Positions 8,590 through 16,937 of a stretch of 64,000 nt of DNA are shown in pieces. Made by a program: the position numbers and the translations under genes. Source of the stretch: Chitinimonas sp. BJYL2 (lineage in GTDB: Bacteria; Pseudomonadota; Gammaproteobacteria; Burkholderiales; Chitinimonadaceae); assembly GCF_027257935.1 (NCBI RefSeq), contig NZ_JANZKW010000001.1, positions 496,001 through 560,000 of the forward strand. Direction: 5' to 3'. The notes beneath the pieces are model-generated. The model was given only the letters and a program-made list of their open reading frames with translations. It was not told the origin of the DNA and did no database searches. The first letter of the stretch is position 1. Every line of letters begins with the position of its first letter.

Positions 8590-10542
8590 ATGCCCATGCG
8601 TCATTGTCTGCCCTACCTGTTGCTGTTACTGAGCACCCTGACGGCGCAAGCCGCCCTGGTTGACGACATGAACGCCGCCCGCGAAGCCGCACGTACCGGC
8701 AAGCTGGAACAGATCGTCGCCATCACGGAGCGGACCGATGGCACTGCATTGGAAATGTATCCGCGCTACTGGCTGCTCAATGCACAGATTGAACTGCTGC
8801 CCGAGCCCGACGTGATGGATTTTCTCGATCGCTACCGCGGCAGCCCCTTGGCTGACCGCCTGCGTGGCGACTGGCTCAAGCGCCTCGGCAAGCGTGGCGA
8901 CTGGGCGCTGTTCGAGCGCGAATGGCCCAAGCTGCTGCAATGGGATACGGGTACGGAGCTGCACTGTTATCGCCTGCAACTAGCGCTCAAGCGCAATGAT
9001 CGCGGCATGGTCACGCGCGAAGGCAAGCCGCTGTGGTTCAGCCCCAAGGGCCGCGCCGACGCCTGCGCGCCCGTGTTTGATGCCCTGTTCACCCAAGGGC
9101 AGCTCGATAACGACGATGTATGGGCACGTATCCGCCTGGCTTTGCAGGCCAACAATCCGGACTTTGCCCTGCAACTGGCCCCGCGCCTGAGCAACCCGGC
9201 CGGTTTGGATGCCAAGCTGCTGCGCCTCTTGGCCAGCAAGCCCGCCAAAGCCTATCCCAAGCTCAATGCCAGCAGCCGCGGTGGTCGTGAAATCGTCCTG
9301 TTTGCGATTGATCGCGCCGCCCGCGCCAAATCCGACGAGGGCCTCGCGCTGCTGAACAAATGGTCGGCTCGCCTGCCCGATGCCGATCGCCAGCAGGCCT
9401 GGCGCCGTCTGGCGTTCCACGCAAGCCGCCGCCACGATGCGCGCGCGCTCGATTGGTGGCACAGAGGCGGCAACCCCGCCCAGTTCGATCAGGACAGCCG
9501 CGAGTGGTATGTCCGCGCCGCCCTGCGCGCCGGCGACTGGAAAGCCGTAGCCAACGGCATTGATGCCATGGAGACCCGCCCGCTCGATGCCGCCTGGCGC
9601 TACTGGCGCGCACGCGCCGCCGTGCAGGCCGGCCAGACGGGCGACGCCAACAAGCGCTTTGCCGAGCTGGCGGGCGAGCATCACTTCTATGGCCTGCTGG
9701 CGCGCGAGGCACTGGGCTCGATTGCCGACACCACCATCGGACGCTACAAGCCCTCGTCAGAGGAGCTGCAGGCCATCCGCCAGATGGCGGGTGTGGAACG
9801 TGCGCTGGCCCTGCATGCCATGGATTGGCGCAGCGAAGGGGTGCGCGAGTGGAACTGGGCCATGCGTGGTCTCAGCGACCGCCAGCTGCTGGCCGCCGCC
9901 GAAGTCGCCCGCCAGTATCACTGGTATGACCGCGCGATCTACTCGGCCGAGCGCACGCGCGACATCCACGATTTCGGCCTGCGCTTCCTGGCGCCCTACC
10001 GCGACATCACCCAGGCTTACTCACGCCAGTTGGGCCTGGATGAGGCCTGGGTATTCGGCCTGATCCGCCAGGAAAGCCGCTTTGTGAATGTGGCGCGTTC
10101 CAGCGTGGGTGCACAGGGTCTGATGCAGGTGATGCCCGCCACGGCACGCTGGGTGGCGCGCAAGATGGGGGTGGGTTACTCACCCGAAGCCGCCAACGAA
10201 ATCGGCACCAATGTGCAGCTGGGCACCTGGTATCTCAAGCATGTGCTGGACGGCCTTGGTAACCAGCCGGTGCTGGCCACCGCCGCCTACAACGCTGGGC
10301 CTGGCAGGGCGCGTAACTGGCGCGGCGAACAAGCACTCGAAGGTGCCATCTACGCCGAGACCATTCCCTTTGCCGAAACGCGCGATTACGTCAAAAAGGT
10401 GATGAGCAATGCCGTGTATTACGCCCAAGCTTTCGGCAGGGGCGAAACTTCGCTGACCCGACGCATGGGCATCGTACCGGGTAGCGGCGGTCAGCGCGTT
10501 AGCGAGGTGGACGACCCCTCACCGGCCGTGCAACCGGAGTAG
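8590..10542 (+). CDS. slt: Soluble lytic murein transglycosylase (Slt70-like)
   Basis: This periplasmic enzyme cleaves the MurNAc-GlcNAc bond of peptidoglycan to give 1,6-anhydro products. I start at ATG 8590, directly before a signal peptide (MRHCLPYLLLLLSTLTAQA; ATG at 8596 is equally possible), giving 650 residues. Residues ~25-440 are the alpha-helical superhelical U domain of Slt70. The catalytic SLT domain follows: Glu495 in IRQESRF, then GAQGLMQVMPATA and AAYNAGPGRARNW, the three hallmark motifs. The length matches Slt70 (~645). It reads divergently from the MFS operon and ends 50 bp before an epimerase-like gene. Confidence 0.95.
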   Translation: MPMRHCLPYLLLLLSTLTAQAALVDDMNAAREAARTGKLEQIVAITERTDGTALEMYPRYWLLNAQIELLPEPDVMDFLDRYRGSPLADRLRGDWLKRLGKRGDWALFEREWPKLLQWDTGTELHCYRLQLALKRNDRGMVTREGKPLWFSPKGRADACAPVFDALFTQGQLDNDDVWARIRLALQANNPDFALQLAPRLSNPAGLDAKLLRLLASKPAKAYPKLNASSRGGREIVLFAIDRAARAKSDEGLALLNKWSARLPDADRQQAWRRLAFHASRRHDARALDWWHRGGNPAQFDQDSREWYVRAALRAGDWKAVANGIDAMETRPLDAAWRYWRARAAVQAGQTGDANKRFAELAGEHHFYGLLAREALGSIADTTIGRYKPSSEELQAIRQMAGVERALALHAMDWRSEGVREWNWAMRGLSDRQLLAAAEVARQYHWYDRAIYSAERTRDIHDFGLRFLAPYRDITQAYSRQLGLDEAWVFGLIRQESRFVNVARSSVGAQGLMQVMPATARWVARKMGVGYSPEAANEIGTNVQLGTWYLKHVLDGLGNQPVLATAAYNAGPGRARNWRGEQALEGAIYAETIPFAETRDYVKKVMSNAVYYAQAFGRGETSLTRRMGIVPGSGGQRVSEVDDPSPAVQPE

Positions 10543-10592
10543 GACACGCTGGCAGCAGCGGGGATTTGGGCTAAAACGAAACAATATCATCC

Positions 10593-11555
10593 ATGCCCAA
10601 CCCCATGCGCCCCAACCAGCCCCCTTCCCTGCTCATCATTGGCGGCACCGGTTTTGTCGGTTTGTCGCTGACCAGCCGGCTCGTCGCAGCCGGCTATCGT
10701 GTGACCCTGCCGTGCCGGGATCGCGAGCGCGTCCGCCAGGATCTGATCGCCTTGCCCGGCGTGAACCTGATCCAGGCCGATGTCCACGACCCTGCCACAC
10801 TGGCCAGGCTGATGCCCGGCCACAGTGCAGTGATCAATCTCGTGGGGATTCTGCACGGCTCGGCCGAGGCTTTCCGCCACGCCCACACCACGCTGACCGA
10901 GAAACTGATTTCGGCGATGCACAGCGCCGGCATTCGCCGCTATGTGCACATGAGCGCTTTGGGCGCAGACCCCGCCGGACCATCGCACTACCTGCGCAGC
11001 AAGGGCGAGGCTGAACAACGCGTGCGCGCCAGCGGGCTGGACTGGACGATCTTCCGCCCCTCGCTGATCTTTGGCCCCGGCCGCTGCTTTGTGACCATGT
11101 TTGCGGATGTGCTGCGGCTGGCACCTATCGTGCCCTTGGCGGGCTACCATGCGCGGATGCAGCCCGTCTGGGTGGAGGATGTCAGCCGTGCCTTCGAAAC
11201 CGCACTAACCCATCCCGGTTTGATCGGCCGATCCCTGAATCTGGTCGGCCCCCGGATGTACCTGCTGGGCGAATTGCTGCAGGAAATCGCCCGTACCGCC
11301 GGACTCTGCCGACTGGTTTTCCCACTGCCCGATGGCTTAGCCCGTGTACAGGCCACGTTGATGGCCGTTCTGCCTCACCCGCCGCTGACCCACGACAACC
11401 TCGACTCGCTCAGCGTGCCCAACGATGATCCCGCCGGCTTTCCGCCCGAGCTGGGCTGGCAGCCCACCGCCTTCGAGGCTGTCTTGCCTGCCCTGCTCAA
11501 TCAATCGGGGCCACAGGCACGGTTTCTGGCGCTGCGCCGCCGAGCCCGGTCTTGA
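10593..11555 (+). CDS. Complex I NDUFA9 subunit-like NAD(P)-binding protein (atypical SDR)
   Basis: This is a 320-residue atypical short-chain dehydrogenase/reductase. The N-terminal Rossmann motif is IIGGTGFVG (GxxGxxG, residues ~15-23), with a later YLRSKGEAEQRVR segment in the place of the SDR YxxxK. The sequence order NLVGILHG, HMSALGAD, DWTIFRPSLIFGPG and MQPVWVEDVSRAF is typical of the betaproteobacterial 'NAD-dependent epimerase / complex I NDUFA9 family' proteins. These are commonly annotated without a known substrate. The stop codon overlaps the start of the next gene (ATGA at 11552-11555), so it is co-translated with the diguanylate cyclase. Confidence 0.85.
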   Translation: MPNPMRPNQPPSLLIIGGTGFVGLSLTSRLVAAGYRVTLPCRDRERVRQDLIALPGVNLIQADVHDPATLARLMPGHSAVINLVGILHGSAEAFRHAHTTLTEKLISAMHSAGIRRYVHMSALGADPAGPSHYLRSKGEAEQRVRASGLDWTIFRPSLIFGPGRCFVTMFADVLRLAPIVPLAGYHARMQPVWVEDVSRAFETALTHPGLIGRSLNLVGPRMYLLGELLQEIARTAGLCRLVFPLPDGLARVQATLMAVLPHPPLTHDNLDSLSVPNDDPAGFPPELGWQPTAFEAVLPALLNQSGPQARFLALRRRARS

Positions 11556-13444
11556 TGCGATCCCATCGCTGGTTCTGGCCGCTGCTGGCGGCGCTGATCG
11601 GCCTGCTGGCGCTGGCCGCGGAACCCAAGCTGGCCGAGTACGATGAGCAACGGGTCATCGCGGAAGCCTGGTACGACCCCGGTGGCCGCCAAACCATCCA
11701 TGACGTGATTCGTGAGGCCAATTTCGCCCCACGCACCGCCGTCCGCATTCCCTTGCTGCGTCCGCCCGACTCAACGCTGTGGCTGCGCTTCAAGCTGGCC
11801 AGACCACCAACAGCACGCGATGACTGGTGGCTGGTTCTCAGCGACTCGGGCTTGCGTGAGGCCACGCTTTACCAGTCGCTCGGTGGTGAAGGTTTCCGGC
11901 GCAGCCAGACGGGTACCGACATGCCCTTCCGTGAGCGCGCCCTGCCGTTTCGTCAGGGCGTGCTGGCGATTGAACTCGGTACCGAGCCGAGTACCTTCTA
12001 CCTGCGCCTCAAAAGCCGGGATGACTTCGCCACCGACCTGCAGCTGCGTCAACCGCGCCGCATGGCCTTGGTCGAGCATGGGCGCGGCCTGATCTTTGGG
12101 CTGATCTACGGCAGCATCGTGGTCCTCGCGCTGTATAACCTGTTCATGCTGCGCAGCCTGCGCGAGACCCTGTACCTGCCCTATGTGGTCGCCAGTGTGT
12201 CAGCCTTGCTGACCATCGTCGCACTCAATGGCCATGGCCATCAGTACCTGTGGCCCGACTCTGCCTGGCTGGCCCGTCACGATACGGTGCTCTTTGCCGC
12301 GCTTTGGGCGCTGGCCTTCATCCACTACACCCGCCACCTGCTGGAGCTGCCACAGCACCTGCCCTGGCTGGATCGTCTGGGCTTGGGCCTTTCCGTACTG
12401 ACCCTGCTGGCCATGTTGCTGCATTTTGCAGAGGCCCTGATGGCGGGCTTCTGGCTCAGCATACTGTGCTATGGCCTGATTGCCCTGTACATGCTGCTGG
12501 TATCGGTGTGGCGCTGGCATCAGGGCTCACGTCCCGCGGGTTACTTCTTGGCTGGCAATCTGGTGCTCTGCGGCAGCGTCACCCTGATCATCCTGATGGT
12601 GTTCGGCATCATTCCCGCCAACCTGCACGGGCTGAACCTGATGCAGATCGGCATTGCGCTGCAGTCCCTGCTGTTGTCACTGGCACTCGCCGACCGCGTC
12701 CGCGATCTGCATGCGGCTCACGACGCCGCACGCAAATCGGCGCTGGCGGCCCAGCAGGCGCAGATCGACCAGTTGCGCGAACATGAGGAAGAACTGGAAA
12801 ACCGCGTCGCTGCCCGTACCGAGGCGCTCGCCGAGGCCAATGCGCGTCTGCGTGATGAGATCGACGCGCGCAGTGTGATTGAGAACCAGCTCAAGGAAAG
12901 CGAAGCCCGGTTACGCCAGCAGGCCCTGCACGATGCCCTCACCGGCCTCCCCAATCGTCTGCTGCTATCCGATCGCCTCCATCAGGTGCTGTCCCGCCAA
13001 CCCCGTCAGACGCGGCCATTTGCGCTGATGCTGCTGGACCTTGACAGGTTCAAGCCGGTCAACGACCAATACGGGCACGAAGTTGGCGATCATCTGCTGA
13101 TCGAAGTCGCCACGCGCCTGCGTCAAACCGTACGCGTCTCGGACACGGCGGGTCGCATCGGTGGCGATGAGTTCGTGCTGCTTGCAGAAGAACTGGCCAA
13201 CCGTGACGCCGCCGGCCAGCTGGCGGCCAAGCTGGTCGAGGCCATCAGTGCTCCCTATGAAATCGACGGCACGCCCATCCACATCGGCGTCAGCATCGGC
13301 ATCGCCTTTTATCCCGGTGATGGTGAAGATGGCGAGATGTTGCTGCGCCATGCCGATGCGGCGATGTATACAGTCAAACGCAGCGGCCGCAATGCTTATG
13401 CCTTCTGGCACGACACCGCCATCGGCCAGCCGGACCAGCCTTAA
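11552..13444 (+). CDS. Membrane diguanylate cyclase with 7TMR-DISM sensor region
   Basis: This 630-residue c-di-GMP synthase has an N-terminal signal/anchor helix and a periplasmic 7TMR-DISM extracellular domain (about 30-175). Seven membrane helices follow (about 180-390), then a coiled coil (QLREHEEELENRVAARTEAL) and a GGDEF domain (about 455-625). The active site is intact: LLDLDRFKPVND and GRIGGDEFVLL. An inhibitory site RVSD precedes GGDEF by five residues, so product inhibition is expected. It is coupled to the upstream epimerase-like gene. Its stop TAA overlaps the convergent antiporter's stop in a TTAA at 13441-13444, leaving no room for a separate terminator. Confidence 0.93.
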   Translation: MMRSHRWFWPLLAALIGLLALAAEPKLAEYDEQRVIAEAWYDPGGRQTIHDVIREANFAPRTAVRIPLLRPPDSTLWLRFKLARPPTARDDWWLVLSDSGLREATLYQSLGGEGFRRSQTGTDMPFRERALPFRQGVLAIELGTEPSTFYLRLKSRDDFATDLQLRQPRRMALVEHGRGLIFGLIYGSIVVLALYNLFMLRSLRETLYLPYVVASVSALLTIVALNGHGHQYLWPDSAWLARHDTVLFAALWALAFIHYTRHLLELPQHLPWLDRLGLGLSVLTLLAMLLHFAEALMAGFWLSILCYGLIALYMLLVSVWRWHQGSRPAGYFLAGNLVLCGSVTLIILMVFGIIPANLHGLNLMQIGIALQSLLLSLALADRVRDLHAAHDAARKSALAAQQAQIDQLREHEEELENRVAARTEALAEANARLRDEIDARSVIENQLKESEARLRQQALHDALTGLPNRLLLSDRLHQVLSRQPRQTRPFALMLLDLDRFKPVNDQYGHEVGDHLLIEVATRLRQTVRVSDTAGRIGGDEFVLLAEELANRDAAGQLAAKLVEAISAPYEIDGTPIHIGVSIGIAFYPGDGEDGEMLLRHADAAMYTVKRSGRNAYAFWHDTAIGQPDQP

Positions 13445-15243
13445 ACCGACTGCCCGACCGGCGTCGATGTTTCGGGATGAGCGTCATGCGCCGGATCATC
13501 CGACTCGAACAGCCCTTCCAGCTCGCGTGCCGCTTCGCGCGATGTCTGTACCAGCTGGGCTTCATCGTGATTCACTGCATACTGGCGTGCCAGCAGCGCT
13601 TCATCATGCTGCCGGAATGCCGCCAGCGCTGCCGTGACCTGATTGGCATCATGGCCCAGCCCGGCCAGCACATCGCCGGCCATCTCAAGGCTGGCTGCAA
13701 AGGTTTCGCGGTGGATCACCGTCACGCCCAGATCGCGCAGCCGGTAATAGTGGAAGCGATTGCGCGCTCTGGCATACACGCGCAAATGCGGGAAGTGCTG
13801 CCGCACCATGGCGGCGGTCTTGAGCGAGGCTTCGATCTCGTCGATGGCCAGCACGAACACCTCAGCCTTGGCTGCCCCGGCTGCGCGCAGCAGATCCAGC
13901 CGCGAGGCGTCACCAAAGTGGATGCGGTTACCAAAGCGCCGCACAAAATCCACCTGCTCGAAACTGGACTCCAACACCGTGGCCGGAATACGTCGCATGC
14001 GCAGTACCCGCGCCACAATCTGTCCAAAGCGCCCGAAGCCCGCGATGATGACCTTGTGGTCCTCCGCTTCAATCGCATCGTAGTCGGGCTTGGTGCTGGT
14101 CTCGAAGCGCGGTGCAATCCAGCGCTCGTGCGCGCCTACCAGCAGCGGGGTCAGCGCCATCGACAGTGTCACCACCATGGCAAGCAACTCAGCCACGGCG
14201 CCGGGCAGCAACTGCTGGCCTACCGCCAGCGTCAGCAGCACAAAGGCAAACTCGCCTCCTTGCGAGAGATACACGCCAAAACGGCGGGCTGCGCGCCCCT
14301 GCATGCCGGCTACGCGGCCTATGCCCCAGAGGATGAGCGCCTTCACCGCCATGAGGCCCAGACTCAGGCCGATCAGCGTCAGCGGCTCGCTGCGCAGCAG
14401 GCCCAGATTGGCCGCCATGCCCACCGCCACAAAGAACAGGCCCAGCAACACGCCCTTGAAAGGCTCGATATTGGCTTCGAGTTCATGGCGGTACTCCGAA
14501 TCAGCCAGCAGCACACCGGCCAGGAATGCCCCCAGCGACAGACTGAGACCAGCGCTTTCCATCAGCGTGGCCATCGCCAGCACCACCAGCAGAGTGGCCA
14601 TCACGAACAGTTCATGGCTGTTGGTACGCGCAACACGGCTCAGCAGCGCCCGCAGGATGAATCGCCCGCCCAGCACCACGGCAGCGATCGCCCCCACCGA
14701 TACCCAGGCCGAGGGCCGGCTGGCCTGCCCCGCATTGGGCGACAGCAAGGGCAGGATGGCCAGCAACGGAATCACCGCCAGATCCTGGAACAGCAGCACC
14801 GCAAAACCATCGCGGCCATGCCGGCTGGTCAACTCGTTCTTCTCGGCCAGCATCTGCAAGACAAAGGCTGTAGACGAGAGCGACAGCGCCAGGCCCGCCA
14901 CACCTGCCGCTAACGGCGACAGCCCCAGCAGCCAGGCAATCCCCCCCAGCACCATCGCGCTCAGCAGCACCTGCGCCCCGCCGAGACCGAATACCGCGCG
15001 GCGCAGCACCCACAGACGCGAGGGTTGTAGTTCCAGCCCGATGATGAACAGCAGCAACACCACGCCGAATTCGGTGGTGTGGAGGATGACCTCAGGCTCC
15101 TCGATCAGCCCCAGGCCCCAGGGGCCGATCGCCACACCCGCGGCCAGATAGCCCAGTACGGACGCAAGACCAAAGCGCTTGAGCAGCGGCACGGCCACGA
15201 CTGCGGCAGCCAGCAGGACTACGGCTTGGGTGAGGGGCGACAT
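13441..15243 (-). CDS. KefB/KefC-type monovalent cation:proton antiporter (CPA2) with TrkA-N domain
   Basis: This is a 600-residue inner-membrane antiporter. ATG 15243 is chosen because AGGAA lies 6 nt upstream and the protein then opens with its first helix (MSPLTQAVVLLAAAVVAVP). Residues ~1-380 are the Na+/H+ exchanger-like membrane domain. Residues ~405-520 form a TrkA-N (RCK) nucleotide-binding domain with IIAGFGRFGQIVARVL. A short acidic C-tail follows. By family it exports K+ or Na+ in exchange for protons and is gated through the RCK domain. No KefF/KefG ancillary oxidoreductase gene is adjacent, so glutathione-adduct gating cannot be claimed. Confidence 0.92.
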   Translation of the reverse strand: MSPLTQAVVLLAAAVVAVPLLKRFGLASVLGYLAAGVAIGPWGLGLIEEPEVILHTTEFGVVLLLFIIGLELQPSRLWVLRRAVFGLGGAQVLLSAMVLGGIAWLLGLSPLAAGVAGLALSLSSTAFVLQMLAEKNELTSRHGRDGFAVLLFQDLAVIPLLAILPLLSPNAGQASRPSAWVSVGAIAAVVLGGRFILRALLSRVARTNSHELFVMATLLVVLAMATLMESAGLSLSLGAFLAGVLLADSEYRHELEANIEPFKGVLLGLFFVAVGMAANLGLLRSEPLTLIGLSLGLMAVKALILWGIGRVAGMQGRAARRFGVYLSQGGEFAFVLLTLAVGQQLLPGAVAELLAMVVTLSMALTPLLVGAHERWIAPRFETSTKPDYDAIEAEDHKVIIAGFGRFGQIVARVLRMRRIPATVLESSFEQVDFVRRFGNRIHFGDASRLDLLRAAGAAKAEVFVLAIDEIEASLKTAAMVRQHFPHLRVYARARNRFHYYRLRDLGVTVIHRETFAASLEMAGDVLAGLGHDANQVTAALAAFRQHDEALLARQYAVNHDEAQLVQTSREAARELEGLFESDDPAHDAHPETSTPVGQSV

Positions 15244-15321
15244 GACGGTTCCTGTGGGGGAGACACGGTGATGATGGCATGCCCGCGCAAGCATCGGAAG
15301 CCGGGCAAACGGGCATAAAAA

Positions 15322-15341
15322 AACCCCGCCGTAGCGGGGTT
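15322..15341 (-). terminator. Rho-independent terminator of the HU gene
   Basis: Perfect 8-bp arms (AACCCCGC / GCGGGGTT) with a 4-nt loop, then seven T residues on the minus strand. It is 20 bp past the HU stop codon and upstream of the antiporter gene. Confidence 0.9.
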
Positions 15342-15361
15342 CTTTTACAGCGTGAAGCGGA

Positions 15362-15640
15362 TTAACCGTTCACGGCGTCCTTCAGGGCCTTCAGGGCCGA
15401 GAAAGCGGGCGACTTGCGCGCAGCGATCTGGATCGCTTCGCCAGTCTTGGGGTTGCGGCCGGTCTTGGCAGCCTTGGCCTTGACCGAGAACTTGCCGACG
15501 CCAGGCAGAACGGCTTCGTCGCCCTTGGCGAGGGTTTCACGCAGTGCGTCGCCCAGCGCGTCAACGAAGGCTTCGGTCACGGTCTTGGGTTGCTGGGTAC
15601 GCTCGGCGAGCGCATCAATCAGTTCTTTTTTTGTCCGCAT
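15362..15640 (-). CDS. HU family DNA-binding protein
   Basis: This is a 92-residue histone-like nucleoid protein. ATG 15640 begins the conserved N-terminus MRTKKELIDALAERT. The beta-arm segment GRNPKTGEAIQIAARKSPAFS carries the conserved Arg-Asn-Pro tip that intercalates into DNA. The length is typical of HU (90-94). It is a stand-alone gene with its own terminator. The start at residue 2 has Arg-Thr-Lys rather than the usual NKSEL of HupB, so it belongs to a divergent HU subgroup. It could be an accessory HU rather than the main HupA/HupB. Confidence 0.93.
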   Translation of the reverse strand: MRTKKELIDALAERTQQPKTVTEAFVDALGDALRETLAKGDEAVLPGVGKFSVKAKAAKTGRNPKTGEAIQIAARKSPAFSALKALKDAVNG

Positions 15641-15856
15641 GGGAATCTCTCGGATAAGAAAGTTTCGGGCAGCCCGCAAGGGCAGTTTCAAGGCATCGCT
15701 ACACGCGTAGAGCCCTGTAGCAGCCACGCCTCGCAATGATCAGCGCGAACCCTAACCCAGAGCAATGCAGCAACACAACCCTGTTCATTCGCATGGCATA
15801 CGCGCAAACCGTACATCCGTGCAGAAAAGCCGTCAGAAGCTGTTGATAACAAAGAA

Positions 15857-15880
15857 AAATGCCGCCCGACGGCGGCATTT
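15857..15880 (-). terminator. Rho-independent terminator of the cytosolic diguanylate cyclase gene
   Basis: Perfect 10-bp arms (AAATGCCGCC / GGCGGCATTT) with a CGAC loop, followed by T-rich TTCTTTG on the minus strand, 20 bp past the stop of the GGDEF gene. Confidence 0.9.
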
Positions 15881-15900
15881 TTCCCGAACAAGGTTTTTTG

Positions 15901-16842
15901 TTATTCCGCAAATATCACCTGGTCGCGGCCCGCGTGTTTGGCTTGATACATCGCCTCATCGGCGCGCAACAGCATGGCGTGACCGTTCTCGTCGTCCTTG
16001 AGCGCAGCAAGGCCGGTGGAGAAGCGGATGTCGATCTGGTGGGTCTGGTAATGGAAGGGCGTGCGGATATTCGCCTGGCGCAGACGGTCCACCACATAGC
16101 GCGCGCCATTGCCATCGGTTTCAGGCAGCAGGATCAGGAACTCCTCGCCGCCGTAGCGCACCAGGATATCGCTCTCGCGCAGTACGGCTTTGACGATGCT
16201 GGAAAAGTGCAGCAGCACCTTGTCACCGATCAGATGGCCGTGCTTGTCGTTGACCTGCTTGAATTCGTCCAGATCAAGTATAGCCACGGTAAGCGCATGC
16301 ATATTGCGGCGCGCACGTTTGACCTCGCGTGCCAGCGTGTGCTCAAGCCCCTGACGATTCAGCGCCCCGGTCAGCGGGTCCTGTTCCAGCGTCTTGCGGT
16401 TGATGGCCAGATCGGTCTGGATCTTCTCCATGGTCTGCTTCATGTCGAGTAGATCACGCTGGGAGGAACTCACCGTATTGCGGACCGTATCGGTGGTATC
16501 TATCAGCTCGGCCAGCAAGGCCTCGATCTGCTGCGGCGTGGGCGACTGACGCAGGGAATCCAGCGAGCGATCCATCACTTCCCCACCGCGCTCCAGATCC
16601 TGAAGCAGGGTAGCGGACGTATCATTCATGTCTTCGAGTACATCGGAAACACGGAACAGCACCTGGTAGGCGCTCTTGAGTTCGGCATCGCTCTTGTCGG
16701 TTGGCGACTTGATGGCGGCGATGGCGTTGTAGAATTTGGTGTAGTTTTCCGGCGTCGGCGGCAATCCGAGCTCGGCGAGGCGCTTGAGCGCAATGCGGGC
16801 GATGTCGGATGGCGTCAGTGATTGCGGCTGCGGCGGCGTCAT
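15901..16842 (-). CDS. Cytosolic diguanylate cyclase (GGDEF)
   Basis: This 313-residue protein has no membrane segment. Residues ~1-140 form a helical N-terminal region (LTPSDIARIALKRLAELGLP, PTPENYTKFYNAI) seen in many betaproteobacterial GGDEF proteins, whose signal is unknown. Residues ~150-310 are the catalytic GGDEF domain: AILDLDEFKQVNDKHGH and VRYGGEEFLILL. It has the accepted GGEEF variant, and RESD five residues before it forms an inhibitory site. It should make c-di-GMP. The promoter region shared with mpl contains TTGGTATAGT on the minus strand (about 16872-16881), an extended -10 element just upstream of the ATG. Confidence 0.93.
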   Translation of the reverse strand: MTPPQPQSLTPSDIARIALKRLAELGLPPTPENYTKFYNAIAAIKSPTDKSDAELKSAYQVLFRVSDVLEDMNDTSATLLQDLERGGEVMDRSLDSLRQSPTPQQIEALLAELIDTTDTVRNTVSSSQRDLLDMKQTMEKIQTDLAINRKTLEQDPLTGALNRQGLEHTLAREVKRARRNMHALTVAILDLDEFKQVNDKHGHLIGDKVLLHFSSIVKAVLRESDILVRYGGEEFLILLPETDGNGARYVVDRLRQANIRTPFHYQTHQIDIRFSTGLAALKDDENGHAMLLRADEAMYQAKHAGRDQVIFAE

Positions 16843-16937
16843 CGTGCGTCCGTTCGTTTATGTCAGTTGCATACTATACCAAGGCCCGCATACCAGTCTG
16901 GATGCGGGTTCGCACCATTCTAACCTTTTCCAAATCC

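Noticed and set aside
16867-16894. TTGGTATAGT and ACTGGTAT on the minus strand before the cytosolic diguanylate cyclase as a GlcNAc-regulator operator
   Set aside because: The position and TG-N-TATAGT form fit an extended -10 promoter element; only one good half-site, no link of the gene to GlcNAc use.
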